Source: Lophius americanus (taxonomy: Eukaryota; Chordata; Actinopteri; Lophiiformes; Lophiidae). From it: a stretch of DNA of 64,000 bases. Position numbers and translations under genes: made by a program. The stretch covers positions 341,001 to 405,000 of the forward strand of contig JBBDHG010000456.1 of assembly GCA_037951165.1 (NCBI GenBank), written 5' to 3'. Position 1 is the stretch's first letter; each line of letters starts with the position of its first letter. The notes beneath the pieces are model-generated. The model ran no database searches and was not told the DNA's origin. It worked only from the letters and a program-made list of their open reading frames with translations. Shown here piece after piece: positions 34,127 to 46,800 of this stretch.

Positions 34127-35089
34127 GACCATGTGACCTTCGTCTCACCTGAGGGGAGGGCAGGTTCCTCAGACATCAATCCCGTGGTGTTGAGTGAAGC
34201 GTCGCCTCGCTGAGAGGCAGAGAACAAAAACTAAACTAAAAAAAAAAAAACCTGCTTTCATTTCTTACTGACGGCCGCCGCCACCGCCGCCGCCGCCGCC
34301 GCGTCTGATCACGGTTTAAAACAGGCGGCACAGGAAGTGGACCGGGGCTCTTTTTTCTTTTTTCTTTTTATTTCCTGAAGGACCAGCTGACTGTACAGAA
34401 CCGGACCTACGGACTGCTGACGCGGGGATTCTGCAGGCGGCATGTTGAGAAGAAAACAAAAGCAGAGCGCCGGGCTCGCCGTTGGCGGACGAGGCTTTAT
34501 AAAATGCACATTTACGGTCGTGTGCGTGACGAAGATGTGACTGAATGTACTGATGACGACTTACCGGACCCCGGTACCGTTGGTGTTCTTTTCTAAAAAC
34601 TCCTGTCGGGGGAAACGGCGTCAGGAGGCTAGAAGTCTATTACTCTCCTTATTATCCCTCATGGCGATTATCCACGGCGTCCTCCTCCCTCCACAGCGCC
34701 GACGCCACATTTCTTATAACTTACCTGTACTTGAGCGTAACCATGTTGAATGTATCGTCTTTATGTCAGAGTGAACCTTCAAGTGGACCTGCCCGGCGCC
34801 GTGTGGGGGACCCGCTGGTGTAAATATTCTGTACAGAGCGCTAATATGCTTTATCTCACTCCATGTCGACCTCCAGGGGGCAGAGCGGGGGAAACCGGTA
34901 CCGCCACTTCTTCCTCGGCTGAAGTTCCGGCACCGGTGGTGCCGTTTATGTTGCACGTGTTCCATTTGGGTCGAGCTGAGAGGGCGTGTGTGTCGTTAGC
35001 TGAATGTTGGCCCCAGTGGCGCCGCTCGTCTGATCCTTGTTTCTTAGAAATCCAGAACTGGATTACTACCGACTCAACTCCATCGCACA
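34127..35089 (+). other. Putative znf608 3' UTR and proximal spacer
   Basis: No coding potential is seen. It contains a short (GCC)n run at about 34274-34303 and pyrimidine runs. I see no canonical AATAAA signal here, so the transcript end cannot be placed. It ends where a Tc1-like element begins. Confidence 0.35.
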
Positions 35090-35916
35090 CTGATCAGCCA
35101 TAACATTATGTTGACTGGGTCCTACCCAAAGAGTTCTGACCCGTGGAAGCCTGGGCTCCAGCGGATCCTTTAAGTCTTAGTAGTTGGGAGGTGCTTCCTC
35201 CATGGATCACATCCCACAGAGGCTGGATAGGAATGAGATTTGTGGAAATCTGGAGGCCAAGTCAGAACCTTGAACTGGTTGTTGTGGTTCTTAAACCATT
35301 CCAGAACCATTCCTGCAGAGGGTCGAGGAGCATCATTCTGCTTCATGGTCCAAAGCATAAGACTGGTCTTCGTCCCATAATGCATAGAAGAGAACCTGAG
35401 TTATTGGACCAGACCCCCTTCTTCCATTGCTATGTGGTCCAGTTCTGATGCTGACTGGTCCATTGTCGGCGCTTTCAGCAGTAAGCGGGCTCAGCATGGT
35501 CACTCCTACCGGTACGCAGATGATGCACCGTTTGTTCTGGCAGCTTTCAATCAGAACCAGCATTAACTTTCCAGCATTTTGTGCAGATCAGAAGCACAAA
35601 GAATCTAAAACTACATTGGATCAATGAGCCCCAGGCGTCCAGCACCATGTGGCCGGTTCCCCGGTTCTCCTTCCTTGGACCTTTTCTGTTGGTACCAACC
35701 CCTGTAGACCAGGCGTACCCAACAAGACCTGTAGTTCTGGAGATGCCCTGACCCAGTCGTCTCCCAGATTCTTATGCTTGTACATTTTTCCTGCTTCCAG
35801 CATCAACATCAGGACAAAAATGTTCACTTCCTGTCTAACCCATCCCACGATCGGTCACCGTGGAAACCAGATAATCAATTATGTTCACTGGTGGTCATAA
35901 AGTTATGGCTGATCAG
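35090..35916 (-). mobile_element. Tc1-like transposon, near full-span but decayed
   Basis: Both ends carry the terminal repeat (ctgatcagccataacattat at the left; the inverse of ctgatcagccataactttat at the right). On the minus strand, the frame around 35230-35350 still encodes a transposase-like segment (GMVLEWFKNHNNQFKVLTWP with NDAP upstream), the part of the DDE domain usually read as NAPCHTA...QEWFEEH...LTWPPNSPD. The 5' leader and gactgggtcagggcatctcc block lie near 35750. At about 827 bp it is shorter than an intact copy (about 1.6 kb) and has many stops. Confidence 0.85.
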
Positions 35917-36859
35917 AGTTCAGTTCAGTTTGTAACCATATGTGAGATGAAAATACTATCCTACCATCGTCCCCCTTGCACAGAATATTGACCCATCCCT
36001 CTCTTTTTCGCCCAAAACAAAGATGGCCGCCGGAGTGAAAAAGGAGTTAACAATCTTTTTACTGTTTTACTATCTTTGTGTAGGTCGAAGAGTTTAGACC
36101 CTCACGGGGAATTCAAGAACGTACCGAAAGAAGGGATAATTCACGGATTTAGGATTCTGCTTCAAACGGGTTGATGGTGATTTCTTTGTTGGTTTGTCAA
36201 CAGGATTGCACAAAAACTACGGAACGGATTTCCGTGAAGAGGATTAGGACTGTGGGTTTTGGCTCGGAAATAGATTTAAAGAAATTTTTGGTGCAAACTG
36301 GGTAAAGGGGCTGGAGATAACGGTGCTGTCATAGTTTTCCTTTATTTTCTTATTTATCATCATGCAGTATTTGTAATGTAAACATGCGTCAATCAGAGGT
36401 TCTGCCTGAGGCTGCCAGAATGAATATTAATGAAGTACGCCAGTGGGAGGCGGCTAAAAGGGTCGCTTTTATGTCCTAGTGGTCAGTTATAGTTTTAAAA
36501 ACAGTCGAAATGAAGGAAAATTCCACAGTTAAATTGGATTTTTGCTAAATGGTAACATTTAGGATGGTTTACGCATTACGTAAACTTTCTTTTTCCCCTT
36601 TGGTTTCCATGACTACGGCGCTTTGATGTCTGAAAATGGCAAAACTTCTACGAATAGCTCTTTTCACACAGATGATGCAACGACGCCACAACAAAGACCC
36701 GTCTTTAGACGGCCTTTTCTGTTTACGCTGAACAAAACAAGCAGAACAGCGCCTCCTGGTGTGACGTTTTAAAAAGCGAGAGCCGCCAGCATCTGGTGAC
36801 GTGTCTTTATTATAATTATATGTGAAGCAATGCTTTCTAAAAACATTTATGGAATATTC
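35917..36859. other. Intergenic: no gene seen
   Basis: It contains a possible CTAGGGGG-family-like body (36200-36300, ctacggaacggatttccgtg) without its end box. No exon of either neighbouring gene is seen. Confidence 0.35.
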
Positions 36860-37590
36860 TCGCCTTCCTGAGAAGATTTTATCTAAATTATGAGATTAAT
36901 TCTATCTTTATATTCTGAGTTCTTGGAATAATTCTGACTTTATTTTCAGAATTCTGATTTAAGATTCTGAATTCTGGGAATGATTCTGACTTAAAATTAA
37001 ATTTATGACACGTCTTCAAAGGATGAATTCTGTAAAAAATTCTGTTTATAGATTCTGAATTAGAATTAATGTCATACTTACAATTTTTCTTTTAAATTCT
37101 GAATTTTGGGGAAAATTCTGTCTATATTCAGAATTCTGGGAATGATTATGATTAAAAATTGTAATCATAAGATTAATTATTTCTTTAAATTCTGAATTCT
37201 TGGAGTAATTCTGTTTTATAATTATAATTATGAGAATAATTTGTTTTTTAAAATCTGAATTTAAAAAATAAAATTAAAACTTAATTTTACTTAAAATTAA
37301 ATTCTGTTTTTAAAAGATGAATTCTGGGAAAAATTCTGTTTAGATTCTGAATTCTGAATTATAATTTACAATAAATGTCATAATTACAATTTTTTCCTTT
37401 AAATTCTGAATTTTTTGGAATAAGTCTGACTTCATTCTCAGAATTCTGACTTAGAATAATACTCATGAAAATAATTCTGTTTTTTAATCCGTATTCTTTG
37501 AATAATTCTGACTTAAAATGAAATTTGTCTTTTAAATAATGAATTCTGGTAATAATTTCGACTTTATTTTCAGAATTCTACCCAACTTTT
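36860..37590. repeat. Degenerate AATTCTG satellite
   Basis: About 730 bp of irregular units built on gaattctgggaataattctg with gactttattttcagaattct variants. It is AT-rich and non-coding. Confidence 0.8.
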
Positions 37591-39359
37591 TCATTTGGCC
37601 CTAATCTTCTTCCAAAAAACAAACCAATCATTAATTGGTTTAATCACTGACAGCTGCTGAGTCAAACAAATGTGAGTCTTCTAACAGGTGGCCCATTGCA
37701 TTGTGGGATTGTTAGCATAAAGTCTACAACATGCACTTATATATTTTTCTTTTTACATCATGTGAAATATGCATCTATTGTATTTATAGGTTGGTCATTT
37801 TAAGAGTCCTACAAAGTCAATGGATATATTTAAATGCTTAAAACAACTTTTTGATAATTTAATGAATTTTGTTACATTCAGAATTTCATGCAAAACAAAA
37901 TTGTTCTGTTTGTGTTATATATATTTTTTTTCTTATGGATGTTGAAATAAAGATTTGAAGAATCTTCTATAGAAATCTAACAGCTGACTGTCTTATGAGG
38001 TTGATGTATGTGACCACCATTAAAAGGCATATTAACACTATCCTGATCTTTTTAACCCTTCAAGTGTTTGATCGCGTTCTGAGTCTTTACTTCTTATAGA
38101 GAAATGTCATTCAACCTCTTTAACGTATACGTAACTGGATCGTATTATAAAGAGTAAGGGACCAATGATGGGGCCATGGGGGACTCCACAAGTCAATTTG
38201 GACCACCAGGGTGGAGGCGTGAACCGTGGCTTCGATAAGTAGGATTTTTTTATTAAAGCATGTTAATAATGGTCAAATCCTTTAATAATGGTAGCGCTAA
38301 TCTAATTAAAATGGACTATTTTCCCGCCAAAAAAATCCCAATTTCATCATGAAATAACTTCAAAAGTTAATTTTTTTTTATACCATTTAAAACATGCATT
38401 GTTAAATAAAAACCGAAAACTAAATAAAATATGCAAAGAAATAAAGTTTCCACTTTTTTTTTTTTTTTTTGTGTGGAAATTAAAGGGTCAAGCTAATTCA
38501 GATTAGCTAATTAAGTGAATAATTAGGCTTTTGTTTCGTTTATAGCTGCAAACGTCGTCTCTCTCTGCAGTAAAGCAGAAAATGTTCACATCATGTGGGG
38601 AAAAGACGTTTAAGTCCAACCTGGCCCATCGGCGGTTCTGCCATCTCATCTGCGTCGTATCCGTGATTATTCCCTTACAAAAGGCTATCGTCTTTTTCTC
38701 GGGAGACGCCATGTTGTCCTATAAACGCTGCTTGATGCGTTTGGTTCATCTCCCCGGTGTATCCAGTTAATAACACGCTCCAATGGTATAAAACGTAAAA
38801 CCTGCTGTTGCTTTTTTTTACACTGTATATGCCTTAATTCATATGTTTGGCAATCATGATTAAAAGATGTTTATATATATATATCTCTTTGTACATTGAG
38901 TTTTTTTTAGTTCTTTTAGTGGCAGAGTTATTGATTCTCATAATTACTTTGCAATAATGATAATTATTAATAATAAAATATGAGCACATATTTAAGATAA
39001 GTTTTTAAATCAACATACATGAAAATGGCAAGTACACGAAATACACAAGATACAAATATAGAACTAAACTATGCTAAACGTGCTAATTGAAATAATTGTC
39101 CTGAAGATTCACCTGAACGTTGTGTAAAAACGAGTATAAATTTGAATTATGCTGTAGATTAAAACAGTGTAAGAAAAGACAACATATAATTCATGAAATA
39201 TTTGTGCATATAAATGACAGATATTCTCAATATATTATGTATGTAAATTGCTCAGTATAATGAAAAACACAAATTAACACTTAGAAGCGAAAAGTTGATA
39301 TAATGTGAAAGGTTAATCTTGCTCTGTTTTCTTATTATTTATAAATTAAAATGTTACAT
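37591..39359. other. Intergenic: AT-rich, no gene seen
   Basis: 38150-38215 (accaatgatggggccatggg...ctccacaag) looks like a retroelement scrap but I cannot assign it. The remainder is AT-rich. Confidence 0.35.
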
Positions 39360-39405
39360 TTTCTATTGTGTTCAAACGCCCTCTATCTGCGGTTCCGCTC
39401 TCCGA

Positions 39406-39420
39406 CCAGCAGGAGGCGGT
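39406..39420 (+). promoter_or_regulatory. CTCF-like motif near cep120 promoter
   Basis: ccagcaggaggcggt matches CCASYAGRKGGCRSY at 14 of 15 positions. It lies about 220 bp upstream of the start codon. Confidence 0.4.
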
Positions 39421-39444
39421 GCAGTCTCGAGCGTCTCTGTCATC

Positions 39445-39452
39445 ACTTCCGG
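39445..39452 (+). promoter_or_regulatory. ETS-type site (ACTTCCGG)
   Basis: This matches the GABPA/ELK-type ETS consensus often found in TATA-less housekeeping promoters. Confidence 0.4.
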
Positions 39453-39627
39453 ATGTGAAACGAAATGGGTGGCGCCAAAGCTTGACAACAGAGCGGCTGC
39501 TCTGCCCTCAACGGACGAGTAAACACAAACTCTGCCGTGATTGTTTCATTAACTTGGAATCGAAGCGAAGGTTTAAAAGGGGTTTTTGTAGGTTTAGGAG
39601 AATAAAACCTTCCTGTCGGATGTCACA

Positions 39628-39676
39628 ATGGCCTCTAAGACGGAACAACTTCTTATCGTTGTTTCCATCCTGGAAG
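39628..39676 (+). CDS. cep120: cep120 exon 1
   Basis: It encodes MASKTEQLLIVVSILEG, which aligns with the human start MVSKSDQLLIVVSILEG. The donor is GGAAG|gtaagc (phase 1). The initiator context is cacaATGG. Confidence 0.95.
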
Positions 39677-42487
39677 GTAAGCAGGATTATAGTCTCTTAA
39701 ACGGCTAAAGGTGTTAGCTCTGAAGGAAAACACTAACTCTTATAAAGTACGACAGAGGTAACTTTAAATGTTTTTACGCTGCATGTTGTTTCATAAGTTT
39801 ACGTTTTAACCGTCCGTATTAAAGTTAGCTTGTTGCTTTAACCGAGGAAGTTAAATCCACCCTGGTGAAAGACAGCGGGATACTTTTAACTTTTAATGGA
39901 CCTTTAATTAGTAAAAACTGAACATCAACAACATGAGGTGAATAACAATTTGAGAGAGAAAAGGATAAGAACTGTGAGTTTACACATGTTGACACACCTG
40001 TAGCCATCAGTCAAGAAGTTCAGAACCAGAACGTTAGTCAATCTGTGGAATGTGTGTTCCATTCTAAATTGGCCCGCAATAAACCCCTTGAAAGTAGAGC
40101 AAAGTATCAGGACTCCGGTTATTTCTGCAATTCCATATTGCTAGCTCGGCACGTGGAAAGATGACATTTCATCTATTGACTCTTTTTCTCTGTATATTTA
40201 GGTCAAACACAAAATAGAAACAAACCGGTAACAAGGTGCAAGTGGTAATCAAGAAAGTGACGGTGAGAAACGGGGATAGATAATGGGAGAGAGAGTCTGG
40301 GAGGACAGATAGAGGTGCAGCTAAACATAGATAGATAGACTTGACTTTCAACGTGATTCATCGAACGGTGAAGTCAAACAATCCCACGAGAGCCGGTGCG
40401 TTCATGCCGATAATGTCAGCTCGCAGCAAAAAACAGTCTGTAAAACGTCCAATAAATGTGTGTGTGTGTGTCCAAGGAGGTTCCACGAGTGTATGGAAAA
40501 AATCATTGTTTGGTCCATCGTTTTACATTTCAGAGGAAGATTTTCACGCTGGCAGGAAGATGGCAGAATCTCTTAGATAGATGGAGTCAGAGAAAAAGGA
40601 ATAGATATATATTTATATATATATACATATATATATAAAGAGAGAGAGACAAAAAGGGAGATGGATCGACGGAGAAAGAGAGTAGATAGATAGTTACTCA
40701 GAGGGGAGGTAGAGAGAGAGATACATGGAAAGATGGAAGCAGGTACGTTTAAAGAAAGGAATGTAATAAACCATTTCACAGAGAAATAGTGACGGACTGC
40801 TGGAGAACTTCGTCCAGCCGTTCCATCATGTTCCTGCTGACAGGAGATGAACGTCACAAACTCTTCTAGCCCGGAATGAATCAGGTCTCGTTGCTGACGG
40901 TGAATCTTTCCTTTACAAGGTCGTCAATTCCCAAAGAGACCCCAACTGTGTCTGGTGGTCCAGGCGAGCTTCAACGGCGAGCAGCTGGCGACGGACCCGG
41001 TAGAGCACAGAGATCAGCCTCAGTTCAGCACCGAGCTGGCCTGGGAGCTCGACCGCAGGACGCTGCACCAGCACAGGTCTGCAGCTCTTACACTTCCTCT
41101 CCGCATCTTTGATGAGGAGTTTAATCAGGAGGTGGGCGTCTGTCGGCTTAGTTTTACTCCTAGGGTCTACTGGAGACACGAGGGAGAGGAAAAGGATTGT
41201 TTGTACCGCTCAGTGGTAACGTTACATCATTACGGCGTCATTCGTGACGGCGTGTCGTAAACTCACCAGAAATGTTACGTTAACATCAGCATCATCTGTA
41301 ACGTTAAAAAAGAAGAACTTCCTCATCACGCGCTTTTAATCTGAAAATCCAGATCCGCGTCAACCGACAGGTCTGTGGTTCATGCGTTCACGTAACTGCT
41401 TGCTTATCCTGGTCATTGTCCCGGGGGGCTGGAGCCTACCCCAGCTCTTTAATGACTTCATTTATGCTCAGTAGAACGTGTAGTCGTGGGTCTGATCCAT
41501 TCTTTTGTCCTTACAATCGGCATCGTCAAAGTTTTCCAGATTTTTTTTTTGTTTGTTCACAGCGTCCGTCTTTGTTGAGTTCATTATTTCTTACGTTCCC
41601 ACTTAATTTTCCGTGAGTTTGTATTGAAACTGTATTGATTCCCCTCACCAGGGATTATTCCGAAACACCGCTTACATGCTGTGTTTGCCTTTCCGAACGT
41701 CTTTCCGGAAGGACTTGGACTGATCCGCAGCAAAGGAATGAAATCTGGTTCGGAAAGGAGTTTTTAGTTGCAGCGTTTCTTTCTTATGAGGCGTCTTTGG
41801 AACTAGGCGGTCCATGTAAACCCGCCTATTGTTGCGTCATTTCCTGTTCCTTTCCACTGTAAAACCTCCAAAGAACAAGGTGCAGCTTGTGCCTTGTTCC
41901 TTTGATGTTTTATACATCAAAGGAACAAGGTCGAGGAAAAATTCATGCGGATTTGTCCTTTAATGTCTGAGTCTACCGACAAAACCAACGCACCCTCTGA
42001 ACGTCCCTCAAATACTCTGTAGCCTGCACCTTCCACTTCAGCGTCTCTGTTCAGCCCACTCAGTCCCCATCTCGACCCCCAAAGGAACATAAAAAAGGAA
42101 TAGAGGCATCAATCATGGACACAGAGAGCACTGACGGTCATTGAACACACCGTGGTAAGGTGACGGCTCGACTAGATGTCTTTATTTAAAAACATCACAA
42201 ACACATCCAGTTATTATTTTGAGTTCTATAGATCTTCCAACCTTCATACAAACTCTCGGTAACTCTGAGAAACCGGAACGGAGTGTTTTTTTTACTTTGT
42301 CACAACGCCTCTAAGCGTGGAATATTGATGCGTCCTGAACTCTGAACCTACAACAGGCTGCAGAGAACTCCCATCAAGCTTCAGTGTTTCACCGCGGACT
42401 CTGGGAACAAGAAGGAGAACATCGGTTACATCGTCCTGGACCTCCGATCTGTGCAAGAGGTCAGACCGGTACGCCTCGCCTCTGTCT

Positions 42488-42523
<36 letters not shown>

Positions 42524-42959
42524 GTGTGTCCGTCTGTCGGTGTGTTTGTATGTGTCCGTGGGTGTGTGTCTGTGTGTGCTTGTGTCGGTGTGTCCGTCTG
42601 TCGGTGTGTTTGTATGTGTCTGTCGATGTGTGTGTGTGTGTTTCTGTGTGTCCGTGTCTGTGTATGTATGTGTCTGTGTGTGTCTGTGTGTGTAGGTGTG
42701 TATGTGTCTGTCGGTGTGTCTGTCAGTGTGTGTGTGTGTCCGTGTGGGTCCATATGTCTGTTTGTGTGTGTGTGTGTGTATTTTTGTGTGTGTGTGTTTG
42801 TGTCTTTGTGTGTTTGTGTATTTGTGTGTGTGTATATGTGTCCCTGTGTGTGTGTTTGTGTGTCTGTCGGTGTGTCTGTCGGTGTGTGTGTGTGTCCGTG
42901 TGGGTCCATATGTCTGTGTGTGTGTGTGTTTGTGTCTTTGTGTGTTTGTGTGTGTGTGT

Positions 42960-43001
<42 letters not shown>

Positions 43002-43339
43002 CCGTGTGTGTGTGTGTGTGTGTGTGTATCCGTGTGTGTGTGTGCGTGTGTGTGTGTATCCGTGTGTGTGTGTGTGCGTGTGTGTGTGTGTGTGTATCCG
43101 TGTGTGTGTGTGTGTGTGTGTGTATCCGTGTGTGTGTTTGTATGTGTCTGTCGGTGTGTGTGTGTGTATCCGTGTGTGTGTGTGTGTGTTTGTGTGTGTA
43201 TGTGTGTGTGTGTGTGTGTGCGTGTGTGTGTGTGTGTATCCGTGTGTGTGTGTGTGTACCCGTGTGTGTGTGTGTGTGTATCCGTGTGTATCCGTGTGCG
43301 TGTGTGTGTATCCTGGTGTGTGTGTGTGTGTGTGTACCC

Positions 43340-43371
<32 letters not shown>

Positions 43372-43837
43372 ATCCGTGTGTGTGTGTGTGTGTATCCGTG
43401 TGTGTTTGTATGTGTCTGTCGGTGTGTGTGTGTGTATCCGTGTGTGTGTGTGTTTGTGTGTGTATGTGTGTGTGTGTGTGTGTGCGTGTGTGTGTGTGTG
43501 TGTATCCGTGTGTGTGTGTGTGTACCCGTGTGTGTGTGTGTGTGTGTGTATCCGTGTGTATCCGTGTGCGTGTGTGTGTATCCGTGTGTGTGTTTGTATG
43601 TGTCTGTCGGTGTGTGTGTGTGTGTATCCGTGTGTGTGTGTGTGTGTATCCGTGTGTGTGTTTGTATGTGTCTGTCGGTGTGTGTGTGTGTATCCGTGTG
43701 TGTGTGTGTGTGTTTGTGTGTATGTGTGTGTGTGTGTGTGTGCGTGTGTGTGTGTGTGTACCCGTGTGTGTGTGTGTGTGTGTGTATCCGTGTGCGTGTG
43801 TGTGTATCCGTGTGTGTGTGTGTGTGTGTGTGTACCC

Positions 43838-43868
<31 letters not shown>

Positions 43869-46800
43869 TGTATCCGTGTGTGTGTGTGTGTGTGTGTAGG
43901 AGGTATGAACATCGGTGATATCCAGCTCCGGTAGAAGAACACATTCTCCTGCTCCTGTTTCCAGGAGCCGCGCTGGTATCCACTGCTGAGCAGCAAGTAC
44001 ACCAAACAGAAGCCGGCCCTCCTCCTCAGCGTGGCGCTGGAGAACGACACCAAACCCTCCCAACCTTCTCCTGATAGGTTCAAAGCCAAGAAGGCCCCGC
44101 CTCGATCAGGTTCGCCGCTCCGTTACAGATTTCATCCCCGACTCACTTACGAGCTTTGCTCCTCTAGAAGGCAGAGATCCAGAACCCTCGAATCTCTGTC
44201 ATGTGACACTTCTACTCCACCTGACGCCTGTGCTGATCCGATGCTCTAGGTTCTCCTGTAGCCACCGACCTCCTCCCGGAGAAGCTGGAGGCCCTGCTGA
44301 TCCCAGACCAGGGTTACCATCAAGTCGGCCCACCAGATCTCTGCTCTGACATCTTCATCCTGTCCGTCACCGTGGCCTTCGCTACCAAACTAGAGCAGGT
44401 GAGGACTCTGACCTCCGACCTCTGACCTCCTAATGATGACCTGATGCATCGGGAGCGTCCGCCCTATTTACATTTTTTCGCGTGATTTTATTACAGGAAT
44501 ATGATTCAATGTATCTGCCCTGAACGAAACAAAGGAAAGTTTCTCCTTCAGATGACAAAAATGTAAAAAACTAAAAAAAATTGTTTTTTATTTTTATTTA
44601 TTTATTGGAGGCATTTCTTTATTTCTTAATCCTAGACAGTAAATTTACCATTAAATCGACAAAATGATTTAGTCTATCACAGTTAATAATATAAACAATG
44701 AATCAGACTTTTCTGATTTCATGGAAAAAGACTTTAAAGATTTTAATTAGCTTAAGCTTAGAAAACTATTAGCCTTTCTTTGTTTTTATCAATTAACATA
44801 ATTCTTTGTAGGAAGTCCTCACAGACTTTAATACTTATACCAACTTATTGCTCACGACTTTCTCAATATCCACGGTTAACGCCCCCTTCCTCTGTGGTGT
44901 CCCCCAGGGCTCCGTCCTCGTTCCCTTACTCTTTAGCAGACACATGCTGCCGTATTATAAACAGGTTCAGTCACATTTTTCAATAAGAAGAAACATCCCA
45001 CACAAAACACAAAACCACAGACACGTTTTTATCGGTGTCGTGGTCACAGACAGTGTGAGACACGAGGATTAACATTGATCTTTGTTATTTCCTGAAACAT
45101 GAAAGTAACCTGATTGTGTATCTTGTGGTTTCCTCCAGCTGATTCCCAGCACCATGAAACTCTCAGCAGAAGGCTCTCAGTTCTTCTTCTTCTACTCTTT
45201 ACTGGGGAACGACATCACCAGCGAGCCGTTCAGCAACCTGCTGAGCCCCGACTTCGAGCCGGAGCGCGCCTCCGTGCGAATCCGCAGCAGCCAGCGGGTC
45301 CTCAAGACCTTCTTGTCCCAGCAGCCCAGTTTAGAGGTGAGACCGGCGCCGTCTGAGGATCGACACGCCTTCTTGTTCATTACCCACCTGGTCCTCATGG
45401 GTCTGTCCTCCCCAGATCCACCTGTGCTGCGGGGACCACTCTCTGGGCAGCGCCAGCGTCTCTCTCTGGGCTCTGTCCGGTCCCTCCGTGGAGCTGGAGA
45501 GCAAGGCAGCGATGGTGGAGGGAGCCTTCGTGCTCCAGCCTCCTGAACGGGTCAAGCAGGTGCTGCCCGCTGAGCTGCAGCCCGCTCTAGGGGTGTCCGT
45601 GACCCTGAGGAGGGAGGAGGTCCCACTGCAGGTACGCACGCACCCCCGTAGGGGGCGTCCTTGATCCTGATGGTCTGTTAGTGTGTGAAGAAGACGAGGG
45701 TTGATGGATTTCCTAATATCTCTTCTCCAGTCTTCTAGGTTTGTTGAAGGAAGTGGAGCTCTGACACAGCTCCACCCTCCTCCTCCTCTTCCTCCGTCAG
45801 TCCCTCCCTCCGTTCCTCCTGCCGAGCAGAGACCTCAAGTCTCCCATCCAGTCCAAAAAGCCTGCGACCCTTCTCCTCATGTTGCTCCTCTTCCTCCTCC
45901 TTCCTCTCACACAGAGAGCGAGGTAGAGAGTCTCCTGGAGGAGGTCCAGCGCGGCAAAGAGCAGGCGGGGGCTGCAGGTGAGGAAACGCCGCCGCTCACA
46001 TTCACACAGGAAGTTCAATAAGCGCAGCAGCCCTGAGGATTTGTTTGTGGGTGTGTCCAGCCACCGCCTCGGAGGGTCCCGGGCAGCAGCCGCGTCAGAC
46101 CGGCGCCGCGGCGGAGGGAGGAGCTTCATCCGTCAGCGTCTCCGCTCCTAAAATCTCCATCCCGTCCTCTGCACATCACTACTGCTTCACTCTGGACCTC
46201 CGCAGCCTGGGGGGTCTCAGGCTCACGCATCCCATCGCCGCTACACTCCGGTGAGACGCCGTCTTCATCAGGCCTGAGACGCCGTCTTCATCAGGACACG
46301 CGGAGAAACGGAGCGGTTCTGAGGTTTAACGCGGTTTGTCGGGTTTCAGGTACTCGTATCAGTTCTTCGGTAGTCTGGCTCCCATCATGACCAACCCTCC
46401 TGTGGAGCTGCACAGGAACATGGAGGTCTCTCTGCCGCAGTCCTACTGCGCCTTTGACTTCGCTGCTCTGCCCCAACATCTGCAGGACACCTTCCTCAGG
46501 TAGACACACACACACACACAGACACAGACACACACGCACATACACACACGCACATACACACACGCACAGACACACACACACAGACACAGACACACACGCA
46601 CAGACACACATGCACAGACACACACACTCACGCACAGACACACACCCATATACACACACTCACGCACACACACACGCACAGACACACACGCACATACACA
46701 CACGCACAGACACACACGCACAGACACACACGCACATACACACACGCACAGACACACATGCACAGACACACACACTCACGCACAGACACACACCCATATA

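Larger units (their letters stand above)
39360..39627 (+). promoter_or_regulatory. Probable cep120 promoter and 5' UTR
   Basis: This is a CpG-containing stretch just upstream of the start codon, standing out from the very AT-rich spacer at 38.2-39.35 kb. It holds an ETS-type site (acttccgg, 39445-39452), common in housekeeping and centrosomal promoters, and a CTCF-like motif at 39406-39420. No TATA box is evident. The transcription start cannot be placed from sequence alone. Confidence 0.5.

Noticed and set aside
42292..44089. Frames of 400-560 codons (Cys-Val on plus, Thr-His on minus)
   Set aside because: Generated by the TG-rich array of cep120 intron 3.
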